A stretch of 20,112 nt of DNA, from positions 6,287-26,398 of the forward strand of contig VHZZ01009977.1 in NCBI GenBank assembly GCA_009801015.1, in the 5' to 3' direction. Each line of letters opens with the position of its first letter. The first letter of the stretch is position 1. Shown piece by piece: positions 10,851 through 19,171 of this stretch. Under the pieces are notes generated by a model, which saw only the letters and a list, made by a program, of their open reading frames with translations, was not told the origin of the DNA and ran no database searches. Source of the DNA: Silene noctiflora. Its lineage: Eukaryota; Streptophyta; Magnoliopsida; Caryophyllales; Caryophyllaceae. The translations under genes and the position numbers were made by a program.

Positions 10851-10911
10851 CTCTCTCTTCTCATTTCTCACCATTTTCAACCAAAAAAAAGCTCAAATCT
10901 TTACCATTGAA

Positions 10912-12840
10912 ATGAAGCAACAATGGCGTCTTCTCCTCCGTCATAACCTTCTCTCGACACCCAGAATTTCTCGTCCTCTCTTTCTTCATCAGGTTACTCC
11001 TTCTACTACAACTACTGCTGCTGTTGTTCCTTTTGTTTCTTCATCTTCAACCCTAAATTACTCAACTTTTACCCCTAATTTCCACCGTTTTTATTCATCT
11101 GATTCATCAACTAATACTGGCAAATCCCCTGAAACATCACTTGTAATTGATATTTTCTCAAAACAATTAAATAATGATGAAATTAAGAAAGAATTAGATG
11201 ATAATAATGTTGTTGTTAGTATTGATTTAATCAATGAAGTGCTTAAACATGTGGGATCGGAACCCAATACCGGGATTAAGTTATTTAATTGGGTTTCTGA
11301 GAATGGGGGAAAAGATGTTGTTTTAGATTCAAATTCATATAATTTGATGTTAGGGATTTATGGTGGAAATGGTTTTGCTAAGGAATTTTGGGATTTGTAC
11401 GCATTGACGAGGAAAAAGGGTTTTGGGATTAAAAGTGATGCTTATCTTTGTGTTTTAGAGAGATTTGAGAAGGATGGATTGATGGGTGATGTGCAGAAAT
11501 TGAAAGGGTTGTTTAAGAAGGATGTGTCGGTTGAAGCGGTTAGTTCTAGGGTTAGAAGGATTGTAGGGAGGGATGTTTGGGATGAGAGTGTTGAGGAGGA
11601 TTTGAAGGGATTGGGTATCGAGTATTCGACTGAGTTGGTTAAGATGGTGTTGGACAAGGTTGGTTACGAGCCTAATAAGGGGTTGATTTTTTTTAGGTGG
11701 TTGGAGGAGAGTGGGTTGTTTAAGCATGATCAGGTGACTTATAATACGATGGCGAAAGTTTTGGGTAGAGAGGATTCTGTTGATAGTTTTTGGAATGTTC
11801 TTAGGGATATGAGGAATGCTGGGTTTGAGTTGGAGAGGAGGACTTATATTAAGGTGTTGAGCTGGTTTATTGATAGAGAAATGATGAAGGATGCTGTTGG
11901 TTTATTTGAGTTTATGATGGATGAGCCGAATAAGCCTTCCCAGCAAGATTGTACCTTTGTATTAAAGAAACTTGCTATGGCTAAGGAACTTGACGTGGAA
12001 TTGTTTTCTAGAGTCGTTAAGGCGTTTACAGGGAAGGGTTTTGATTTGCAAGATGCTATTTTGGATTCTGTGCTCAAATCGCTGACTAGTGCTGGGAGGA
12101 GGAAGGAGTGTAAGAAGGTTTTGGATGCTATGGTCGATGCCGGGTTTGCGCCTAGTGGGTCTATGGAAGCTAGGGTTGAACTGAAAGACGAAGCAGATGA
12201 GTATATGGAGAACCTCGAGGGTCATGGCTTGGCCCCGGATTACAAGACACGGTCTTCATTGATTGAAGGGCATTGTGTAGCTGGCGATTTTGACAAGGCT
12301 AGAGATTGTTTGGAGAAGATGATTGAAAAGCAGGGAATTTGTCATGTAGGATATCCTCTTGATATGATCGTGAATTCATACTGCGATAAGGACAGAGCTG
12401 CTGAAGCATGCAAAATGCTCACAGACCTTGTTAACAAGAAATCGAAATTTGAACCATGGCAAAAGACATACAAGACACTGATCACCAAGCTTCTTGGTCA
12501 GCAAGGCTTCCAAGACGCCTTGCCCTTGCTTGGTTTGATGAAGAAACATGGCTTTCCTCCTTTTGTGGTTCCATTCATTACATATATTGGGAAGAAAGGA
12601 ACTGTGGATGAGGCCAGGAAATTTTTCGAGGGGTTGATGACCGCGAAGAAGTTCCCGTCCAACAGTATCTTTATCCGGGTATTTGTAGCCTATTCCAAGG
12701 AAGGAAGACACAATGAAGCCCAAGACCTGCTTGCTAAATGCCCCAAGCACATTCGGAACCATGCTGATGTTCTCAATATCCTTTCTAGCATGAAGACTGA
12801 AAAACCTGTCGAGCCAAATCTTGCTTCTGTGGCTGCTTAG
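10912..12840 (+). CDS. P-class pentatricopeptide repeat protein, probably mitochondrial
   Basis: A single-exon protein of 642 residues. The first 70 residues are Arg/Ser/Thr-rich with few acids and contain HRFYSS at 58-63, a typical mitochondrial presequence and cleavage region. From about residue 105 on, degenerate 35-residue helix pairs recur: LINEVLKHVGSEPNTGIKLF 106-125, its clear internal echo LVKMVLDKVGYEPNKGLIFF 242-261, TYNTMAKVLG 276-285, TYIKVLSWF 311-319, FVLKKLAMA 349-357, SSLIEGHC 448-455 and TYKTLITKLL 519-528. There is no E, DYW or SMR tail, so it is P-class, a group acting in organelle RNA stabilisation, splicing or translation. It resembles the Arabidopsis At3g02490-like proteins from memory. 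The repeat around residues 411-440 looks about ten residues short. Target RNA unknown. Confidence 0.9.
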   Translation: MKQQWRLLLRHNLLSTPRISRPLFLHQVTPSTTTTAAVVPFVSSSSTLNYSTFTPNFHRFYSSDSSTNTGKSPETSLVIDIFSKQLNNDEIKKELDDNNVVVSIDLINEVLKHVGSEPNTGIKLFNWVSENGGKDVVLDSNSYNLMLGIYGGNGFAKEFWDLYALTRKKGFGIKSDAYLCVLERFEKDGLMGDVQKLKGLFKKDVSVEAVSSRVRRIVGRDVWDESVEEDLKGLGIEYSTELVKMVLDKVGYEPNKGLIFFRWLEESGLFKHDQVTYNTMAKVLGREDSVDSFWNVLRDMRNAGFELERRTYIKVLSWFIDREMMKDAVGLFEFMMDEPNKPSQQDCTFVLKKLAMAKELDVELFSRVVKAFTGKGFDLQDAILDSVLKSLTSAGRRKECKKVLDAMVDAGFAPSGSMEARVELKDEADEYMENLEGHGLAPDYKTRSSLIEGHCVAGDFDKARDCLEKMIEKQGICHVGYPLDMIVNSYCDKDRAAEACKMLTDLVNKKSKFEPWQKTYKTLITKLLGQQGFQDALPLLGLMKKHGFPPFVVPFITYIGKKGTVDEARKFFEGLMTAKKFPSNSIFIRVFVAYSKEGRHNEAQDLLAKCPKHIRNHADVLNILSSMKTEKPVEPNLASVAA

Positions 12841-13480
12841 GTTACATTTCTCGAAATTTTGCATCAATTTCCCGAAAAAAAATAACAGTTTAGCTCATCT
12901 TCATTTCTTTACTGGTGGAGGTGATTAATCTGTTCAGCTGTAATGCTGTCGAAAAATTTGTAGTGTAGCTCATCTTCACTTCTGGTATGTTATTCCTTGT
13001 TATTGAAAGTCAAATTTTATTGCCTTGAATTTTTACAGTTCAGTCACTGTAATCATATTTTCGATTTCTTATAAACATGTTTAGATTTGCGTGTAAGATT
13101 AAATCCGGGTATTCATAAAGAAAGAACGGGAAAAACTAACTCAAATAAGATCATTGTACAAATGTACAGTGTACAACGTTTTCATTCCCAAACCATATAC
13201 GAGTAGTTCTATTTTACCAAACAACGGTTTTACATAAGGCCAACTGATTGAAGAAAACAAAGAGTCGATGAATCTCGGGACGGAATCCAACCAATGACAG
13301 TGATCTGATCGTTATCTTCAAAATGCCCTTTCATTTGACAGGAGCTTCCAACAGGGAAAAAAGACAACTATGATTAACTTTGATTTTGCAAAGGAATCAA
13401 AATAATCAAGTAGATTACAAACCTTATCCACAGTAACTTGTGGTCTAAAATTCAAGTAGTAGCCTCTTTTCTATACCTGG
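12841..13480. other. PPR 3' flank
   Basis: A probable 3' UTR followed by spacer. The phrase GTAGCTCATCTTCA-like occurs twice (near 12893 and 12964), a weak local repeat. No gene or RNA is seen. Confidence 0.4.
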
Positions 13481-13481
13481 C

Positions 13482-13615
13482 AAATGGGTCAACCTGGTCG
13501 GGTTATTTTCGAGTTTGCGAGAATACCTGTCAACTAGGTCAGGTCAGGTTGGGTCATTCTCAAGTATTATTTATCAAGTTATTTTGAAATAATGGTTAAT
13601 TTGCAACAATAAACA
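13482..13615 (+). repeat. Dispersed GGGTT-rich repeat, copy 1 (uninterrupted)
   Basis: A GGTCGGGTTATTTT...GGTTGGGTCATTCTCAAGT segment running into TTGCAACAATAAACA. It matches the copy at 17982-18109 along its length with scattered differences and then continues into TTTGGGTCG. The second copy breaks off at exactly the corresponding A/T boundary (13615/13616), where a Helitron-like end begins. Confidence 0.55.
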
Positions 13616-14410
13616 TTTGGGTCGTCCTATATTCTTTCGGGTCAAGGGTCATGCTTGGATCCTCAGTTTGGATGTCAAATTGGTATGAGTCGGGTTAGTT
13701 TTGCTAGGTTTATACTATTTTGTGTTTATCGGTGAATTTAATTCAATTATCAAGCTCATGCCTTTGTTTATATGACAATTAAAAATGCATAAACTTTTTC
13801 ATGTTTACGACCAACGATTAGAAAATATTATATCTGGGCATTAATTAGTTTACAAGTATATTATACTCATTGTTAATTAAAAAAAAACATATTTCTATAG
13901 AAAACAATATTTGCGTTTAATAATAATAATATCGTTGATTGTCATATTGGTCATTTAGAAATATTTTTATATAAGACGGTCTTACACAAGTATATTGTAG
14001 TTTTACACTAACAGGAGTCATAGTTTTCTCGTGATTTGAACCCGTTTTACACAGTCTTTTAGTAAGACAACCTCATACAAGACTAATTACTCATCTAGTA
14101 GAGTTGTGACGAATCAGTTATTTGTTTAGCCTGGAGCCAAATTACGTCGACCCTGGCTTACCATTTCGACATTCTAACAGGCAAGGTATACAAGAGTTCA
14201 AACCACGCGGTGCACCCGACTAGTTGGGCATAAAAGTAAATGCAAAAAACAAGCTTTGACGAAAGAGATGGCGATAGGGATGGGATACTGTTGATAGAAG
14301 AGGCGATCAGATACGGAATTGATAGAGCATAGAGGTCGGTCCAAGGGTATGAAGTATTATGTGGTGGGAATGCATCCTAATCTTTTCTCTCTTACCAGCA
14401 TGGCAGCATC
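13616..14410. other. Repeat-bearing spacer
   Basis: AT-rich DNA without a gene. AAGACGGTCTTACACAAG near 13974 and a diverged AAGACAACCTCATACAAG near 14066 form a direct-repeat pair of a motif also seen near 2270 and 2768. On the minus strand, GTGGTTTGAACTC near 14195-14207 looks like a SINE B box, but I see no matching A box or tail. Confidence 0.4.
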
Positions 14411-14416
14411 ATTTTA

Positions 14417-14566
14417 TATCCGTCACAAGCTTGTAACGTGTCAAATATTATCCACATGGATAGATTAAAAAAAAAAAAAAAAAAAGAGGGCCTTGGGAGT
14501 CGCAAATCATTTGTCTTTTATCTACCCATATGGGTTTTATTTGACCCGTCTTAAGCTTGTGACTGA
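14417..14566. mobile_element. Foldback MITE with 50-bp inverted arms
   Basis: The left arm at 14417-14466 and the reverse complement of the right arm at 14517-14566 align almost without gaps. Shared blocks are GTCACAAGCTT, GTCAAATA, CCCAT/CCACAT and GGTAGAT/GGATAGAT. A poly(A) run of about 19 bases at 14467-14485 lies in the centre. A second CCGTCACAAATC word at 14573-14584 suggests the true outer end lies a little further right. No coding capacity. Superfamily and target duplication are not clear. Confidence 0.65.
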
Positions 14567-14690
14567 TACTTGCCGTCACAAATCAGAATGGATATTATCA
14601 GCTTCTTCTAGCTTTCTCTTCTCCAAGTAATTCTCCAACTGTACATCAACTGTCAACAACAACTTTGTCTTAAAGTCATACTTTCATTGT

Positions 14691-14799
14691 TCACCAAGAG
14701 TTTTTTTTTTTTTTTTTTTGGTTCAAATGAGCGCACTACGTCGCGGGTGAGAATCAAACCCCCAACTTGAGCTAGCTCTTGTCCTCACCAAGAGTTTTT
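14691..14799 (-). mobile_element. Short tRNA-derived SINE with target-site duplications
   Basis: Flanking direct repeats TCACCAAGAGTTTTT lie at 14691-14705 and 14785-14799. Between them, on the minus strand, is a body of about 65 bp containing the B box GGTTTGATTCTCACC (14746-14760) and ending GCTCATTTGAACC with a poly(A) tail (14701-14719). The A-box half is missing, as expected of a 5'-truncated retroposed copy. The 15-bp target duplication is perfect, which points to fairly recent insertion by LINE machinery. Confidence 0.75.
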
Positions 14800-14997
14800 A
14801 TTTTTCATATGCCTACATTTAAATCATTGCTCAAATAATACCATGCTACATCGCGATATTTTATGTCATGTGTCAAACTCGGGTTACCCTGCAGTTTGCG
14901 TGAGCCATTCAGGTACTGGGACTCTGGGGTAATGTTGTTGTTGGTGTGTCTAACTCGGGTCTTAAACTAAATATACTTTGTATCATGTCCGAAGTTT

Positions 14998-15086
14998 TAA
15001 ATCTCGGTTTAGGTCACTATCGTAGTATTGGTTGTCACAGCCTAATCTCGTTATATGCTGGCAATATTGCCTTAGACTGTAGTAAA
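14998..15086 (+). repeat. Left arm of a long inverted repeat
   Basis: Begins TAAATCTCGGTTTAGGTCAC and runs through GTTGTCAC, CTAATCTCGTTATAT and CAATATTGCCT. The reverse complement of 15655-15751 carries the same words in the same order, with roughly three quarters identity judged by eye. An ORF crosses this arm (14946-15179) but has no recognisable domain. Confidence 0.6.
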
Positions 15087-15187
15087 TGTATATCTAAAAT
15101 GTTGATAAATTGGTGTCAAAGCGGTGTGGTTAACAAGGGTTTCACTTTTCAGTGGCCAGCTGGTAATGGTATAAAATAAACTCAAAG

Positions 15188-15256
15188 AAAGTTGAAAATT
15201 TTAACTGGAAACTTCGAAATTTTCATCTGCTAGCCCCTCATAGCTCCACCACTGGT
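15188..15256 (-). repeat. Dispersed repeat end, minus-strand copy
   Basis: The reverse complement starts CCAGTGGTGGAGCTATGAGG, then GGGCTAGC, then TTTCGAA and CCAGTTAAAATTTTC. It matches the plus-strand copy at 6511-6600. It lies between the arms of the 14998/15751 inverted repeat. Confidence 0.45.
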
Positions 15257-15464
15257 TGTAAACGTTACTTCAAGCCGTGAATTGAACAAGTGATTCTTGA
15301 AACAATGCAATTTTGTCCATCAGAGTTTGTATCATATGAATTGCTGTATTTATGAACTAAGACAGTTTGAAGGTTTAATATTATTAGTGCAACTATCAAC
15401 TTCTATTTAGAGCTATTACCTGCAACTCTGCAACTGCAACTGACAGAAAACCTTAAAGCAGTAC

Positions 15465-15470
15465 CACGTG
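15465..15470 (+). promoter_or_regulatory. Distal G-box of the CONSTANS-like gene
   Basis: A perfect palindromic CACGTG within ACCACGTGG, 583 bp before the start codon. G-boxes bind bHLH and bZIP factors such as PIFs. Its role here is inferred from position only. Confidence 0.4.
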
Positions 15471-15654
15471 GAGTTCACGAGTCAGAAAAATGTCTGTATG
15501 CAAGATTTCTCAGGGCATCTTCTGTCCACTACCTATACAGATTCAACTTTTCTGCCCATACTCTTTAAGGTCCAAATTCGAAATATACGGAGCAGTATGT
15601 ATATTAAATCAAGGTCGTGACACTTAAATATGCCTATTTTATACGGGATTTTAG

Positions 15655-15751
15655 TATTTTACTGTATTTTGAGGCGATATTGGATGTATATTACGAGAAT
15701 ATGTCGTGACAGTCGATACAGTAAACGAGAACGTGACCTTAAACCGAGATT
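15655..15751 (-). repeat. Right arm of a long inverted repeat
   Basis: The inverted partner of 14998-15086. The outer end, read on the minus strand, is TAATCTCGGTTTAAGGTCAC, almost the same as the outer end of the left arm. The two arms bound a 754-bp interval ending about 300 bp before the CONSTANS-like start codon. Confidence 0.6.
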
Positions 15752-15890
15752 ATTATTGTGGTCCAACATGTACCAATATACTTCCAAGGCCTTATGTGAG
15801 GTGGGGGGTCCTGTCTCTGAAAGAACCTCCTTCAAGCATTGAGAGCCACAAGAAGAAGCTAGCTAGACTTTCGTAACCCAGTACCTCTTC

Positions 15891-15896
15891 GCCACG
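15891..15896 (+). promoter_or_regulatory. Proximal G-box of the CONSTANS-like gene
   Basis: CACGTG within GCCACGTGTC, 157 bp upstream of the gene's start codon. A weak TATA-like ACATATAAC lies about 50 bp further down, near 15937. Position relative to that element is right for a light- or clock-responsive proximal site, but this is inference. Confidence 0.5.
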
Positions 15897-16052
15897 TGTC
15901 GACTGCAGGATTATTCCATCCCACTTGGATTCCTTACATATAACTCATATAATCATAGCAGAATACAGAAGTACTAAAACATTAACAATCATCAGACAGT
16001 ACAGAAAGTCAGAAACTGTCAGAAATTCAGCAATTAAAAAAAAAAATCACAG

Positions 16053-17127
16053 ATGTTGAAGCAGGAAGTATCAAATCATGGAGGAGTATGGATGTGTGAG
16101 GCGTGTGATAGAGCGCCAGCCGCCTTTTTCTGTAAGGCGGATGCAGCGTCTCTCTGTGCTACCTGTGATGCTGATATCCATTCAGCTAACCCTCTTGCTC
16201 GCCGCCACCACAGGGTCCCAATTTACGGGCATGACCAGAGTGGCATGATGTCAGGGGATGATTACTTGGGCGATGAGACGACTGAGGAGGGTGATGAGGA
16301 TGAGGCGGCTTCTTGGCTGCTTCTGAACCAGCCTGCATCAGGTAAGACCAGCACCCACAACCATAACCACAACAACAACCACCACCACCACAACAACAAT
16401 AACAACAATAATGACAATAATATCGGGGTGTTGGCAGGAGAGGAGGCAGACGAGTATTTGGACCTTTTCGAGTATAATACAAATGGGGATAATCATTACT
16501 GTGAGCAGTTTGATAAACAGAAGCCGGAGTTAAGCGTTACTGAGAAGAATTGTGGAGGTGACAGTGTGGTGCCTGTTCAAAACCATATTCATTATCAGAA
16601 CTTTCTGTTCGGAATGGAATGTGACTCCAAACCGGCCTACAATTACAACGCTTCGCTTGGTCATTCTGTAAGTCTTTTCATCCATCTGTTTTAAGTTCCT
16701 GTCTCCCATACGATATTTGCAAATACCGATTCATGACTAATTAGTGTAAATTTGACAACCTCAGGTATCAGTTTCATCCCTGGATGCAGGAGTAGTACCA
16801 GAATCATCAACCATGAGCGATATCTCCATGTCGCATACAAGGCAACCAAAGGGCACAATCGACTTATTTTCAAACCCGCCTGTACAAGTCCCAACCCAAC
16901 TGTCTCCACTCGACAGGGAAGCCAGAGTGATGAGATACAGAGAAAAGAAGAAGAACAGAAAGTTTGAGAAAACAATACGGTATGCTTCAAGAAAGGCGTA
17001 CGCAGAGACAAGGCCTCGGATTAAAGGCCGGTTTGCAAAAAGAACAGATGCTGAAGCAGAGGTAGATCAGACGTATCCTAATGGATTTATGTCTGACTGT
17101 GGTTATGGCATTGTACCTTCGTTCTGA
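16053..17127 (+). CDS. CONSTANS-clade transcription factor with a single B-box and a CCT domain
   Basis: Exons 16053-16667 and 16765-17127 join in phase 0 across a 97-bp GT-AG intron, giving 325 residues. MLKQE at the start and GYGIVPSF at the end are hallmarks of the CO/COL1/COL2 group. One B-box is present, residues 15-57, with Cys15, Cys18, Cys27, Cys35, Cys38, His43 and His52. Its wording ([20 protein letters not shown]...[10 protein letters not shown]) is that of B-box 2; B-box 1, normally between MLKQE and this point, is absent. An acidic stretch 74-84, SWLLL 87-91, a His/Asn tract 102-123 and GGDSVVPVQ follow. The CCT domain, 255-298, has [20 protein letters not shown] intact and binds NF-Y partners and CORE DNA. 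It probably acts in the nucleus on day-length or light responses. The intron sits where CO genes usually carry it. Confidence 0.93.
16356..16421 (+). repeat. In-frame CAC/AAC microsatellite coding a His/Asn tract
   Basis: Runs of CAC and AAC/AAT codons encode residues 102-123, 22 residues almost entirely His and Asn. The tract lies in the poorly conserved middle region and is a likely site of length polymorphism. Confidence 0.85.
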
Positions 17128-17370
17128 GCTTAGTTAACGTAGAACCGCCATCATTAGAAATCGTCTTAAGTAATTGTTTATGTAATTTCCATACTATATT
17201 GTTAATCTCATGTCCTCTCATGTCTTTCTCGTTTCGATTTTTGTTGTTGTACATTCTGTATAAACAAGGTATAGTAATCTTTTGATAAAATCCTTTCGTT
17301 TCTGTCAACAGCAACAACATTATCATGACGACACCTGATATAAATTATAAACTGTAGTTCACAAGTCATC
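17128..17370. other. 3' UTR of the CONSTANS-like gene
   Basis: T-rich sequence after the stop codon with GTTTATGTAATTT-type upstream elements, typical of a plant 3' UTR. The cleavage site is not determinable by eye. Confidence 0.4.
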
Positions 17371-17374
17371 AATT

Positions 17375-17450
17375 GCGCTAGTATTCAAGGTTACGTTAAT
17401 TGGTGAAGTCATGAGTGATGGTGTTCGTGACCTGTGTTCGAGTTGGCAAA
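17375..17450 (+). mobile_element. Possible SINE head
   Basis: TGGTGAAGTCA at 17401-17411 fits the A-box consensus at ten of eleven positions, and GTTCGAGTT at 17436-17444 fits the B box at eight of nine. The gap of 24 bases is shorter than usual. There is no clear poly(A) tail or target duplication, so this is a candidate fragment only. Confidence 0.35.
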
Positions 17451-17647
17451 AATAATTTCAAAGGATTTTTACAAATTAGAAAAGAATACTTTTTTGATTA
17501 ATCAGTACCTTCATTTTTTACCTGCCGTAACCCTCTCGAACACTACTTTTGATTAATATTGTACGATACTACGAGTACACTACTTTTTTCCAACAGAAAC
17601 TCGTTAATAGAAATAAATATAATAGTTAGGCCTCAACCATCAGCTGA

Positions 17648-17778
17648 GTTTTTGGTTAAGATGGTTCATCTATCGGGTTTCGGGTTAAAAACAGGAGTTG
17701 GGCCTGCCTCCTGTTTTTGGTTAAGATGGTTCATCTATNGGGTTTCGGGTTAAAAACAGGAGTTGGGCCTGCCTCCTG
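17648..17778. repeat. 65-bp tandem duplication containing an ambiguous base
   Basis: The unit from GTTTTTGGTTAAGATGG to CTCCTG occurs twice with period 65 (starts 17648 and 17713) and is identical except for an N at 17739, where copy 1 has C (17674). Each unit ends in a small inverted repeat, CAGGAG ... CTCCTG. The identity plus the N suggests either a very recent duplication or an unresolved assembly of one. Confidence 0.9.
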
Positions 17779-17981
17779 AATGTATGTGGATATATAGGTC
17801 ACTAAAAACTGGGCCTTTTGTATGTGTGTCAAAAGTGTTATGAGTTGGCCCAACATGTGAGAAAAATTTCTTAAGGTTTGATTTATGAACAATGATGGCC
17901 CAAGGTCCTAACTCCTAACCCCTAGTAAATAAATTTGTCAAATTGATAAACAAGAGAAATTATTTGATATAAGTAGATGTG

Positions 17982-18109
17982 ACAAACGGGTTATTTTAGG
18001 GGTTTGTTAGAATTTGGGTTAGATCGGGTTGGGTTATTTCAAGTTCGGATATTTTTGGTTTATTATTATCCAGTTATTTAGGGGTAATAATAGTTTGTAA
18101 TAATAAATA
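17982..18109 (+). repeat. Dispersed GGGTT-rich repeat, copy 2 (interrupted)
   Basis: Matches 13482-13615 (GGGTTATTTT, GGTTGGGTTATTTCAAGTT, CAGTTATTT, TTTGTAATAATAAATA). It stops at 18109 where CTAG and a hairpin begin. The uninterrupted copy shows the original sequence across this boundary. Confidence 0.55.
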
Positions 18110-18365
18110 CTAGTTTGACACCCGTGCGTTGCAACGGGGTAATTAACTTAGTTATAATTTTGCATCCTATGTCTAATTTTGTTTACATATGATTAAAATA
18201 TTTTTTTCAAATAAAATAAAACATAAAACACTTTGTTAATGAAAAAAGGTTGAAAGGCTTAATATTTGTATGTTATTGTTGTAACTTGTAACTGACGTAG
18301 CTCTCGAAGACAATACTTGAGAAACTCAAATTTTTTGGATTGATACCGAAGTTCAACGATACTCT

Positions 18366-18478
18366 TATTTATAGTCATGGGATAACCCAACCTTATGATA
18401 ATATGTTAATGTGAGACAATTCAACTATTTATACGTAGTATATATTTATCACACCTACATTATTTTTCAATGTGGGAC
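18366..18478 (-). promoter_or_regulatory. USE-TATA double cassette, unit 1
   Basis: On the minus strand: GTCCCACATTG (18468-18478), 34 bp, TATAAATA (18426-18433), 8 bp, GTCTCACATTA (18407-18417), 33 bp, TATAAATA (18366-18373). USE (RTCCCACATCG) and TATA about 33-34 bp apart is the known layout of Pol II plant snRNA promoters; Pol III U6 genes use a spacing about ten bases shorter. Confidence 0.55.
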
Positions 18479-18559
18479 AAATAATATACTTAGAAGCACA
18501 CAACATTTTTCGCACCTAATCCGACATCAAATCCGGTTTAATAAAGAGCAAATATTATA

Positions 18560-18755
18560 CTCCCTCCAAGTCTAATTGTTGGTTCTTATTTCCTTTTTGG
18601 TGATAGTTTAGTGTTGGTTCCCCTTTCCTTTTATGGTAAGTTTTGTGTGGTCCAAATTCAATTTCATGTGGGGTAGGGTGTTTTGTGTGGTCCAAATTCA
18701 TTTCCTTAATTTTGGTGCAAAAAGAAAGAGAACCAACATTAAGACTTGGAGGTAG
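18560..18755. mobile_element. Stowaway-like MITE, 196 bp
   Basis: The ends are inverted: left CTCCCTCCAAGTCTAATTGT, and right, read on the minus strand, CTACCTCCAAGTCTTAATGT, continuing into TGGTTCT in both. CTCCCTCC ends flanked by TA are typical of Tc1/mariner-type Stowaway MITEs. TA lies on the left at 18558-18559; the right flank is TC, so one side has mutated. Inside, TTTTGTGTGGTCCAAATTCA occurs twice, about 40 bp apart. The element interrupts U1's tail; the matching place in U3 (near 19570) lacks it. Confidence 0.75.
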
Positions 18756-19065
18756 TCCTATTTATTAATATTTGCACGTTTTTTTTATATTTTTTTTATC
18801 ATGATTAAAATATGTGCAAATGATATGAACTCTATAGTGTAATGATAACATTTTTTTACCTACAAATCTAATTATATAATTTTCATAATTTTTTTACAAT
18901 ACTTTTTTTTGCCAAATATAAATAAAAATTTTAAACATCATTTCAATATAACATAGAAAATATATATCATATTGTGGATTGATACACTCTCTTAAAAGCT
19001 CTCTAATACATACTGAGGAGACTCAAAATATTTTGGATTGATACCTAAGTTCCAATAATGTCTAA

Positions 19066-19171
19066 TATTTATAATCATAGAATCACCCTATCTTATGCTA
19101 ATCTTTCGATGTGGGATAATTTTATTATTTATACGTATTCACCACACCTAAATTATTTTTCAATGTGAGGC
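19066..19171 (-). promoter_or_regulatory. USE-TATA double cassette, unit 2
   Basis: On the minus strand the inner cassette is ATCCCACATCG (19107-19117), a perfect match to the plant USE consensus, then 33 bp, then TATAAATA (19066-19073). The outer cassette is GCCTCACATTG (19161-19171), 27 bp, TATAAATA (19126-19133); its spacer has lost about 7 bp. This is the best-preserved USE in the array. Confidence 0.6.

Noticed and set aside
12376-12867. 163-residue minus-strand ORF
   Set aside because: Antisense shadow of the PPR coding region without recognisable features.
14946-15179. 77-residue ORF in the left inverted-repeat arm
   Set aside because: It overlaps a dispersed repeat and has no domain. 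The partner arm does not keep the frame.
16186-16482. Cys/Gly-rich minus-strand ORF in the CONSTANS-like gene
   Set aside because: It is the antisense reading of the CAC/AAC microsatellite and nearby codons.
17559-17753. 64-residue ORF across the 65-bp duplication
   Set aside because: It spans the ambiguous base and repeat copies and has no domain or plausible promoter.
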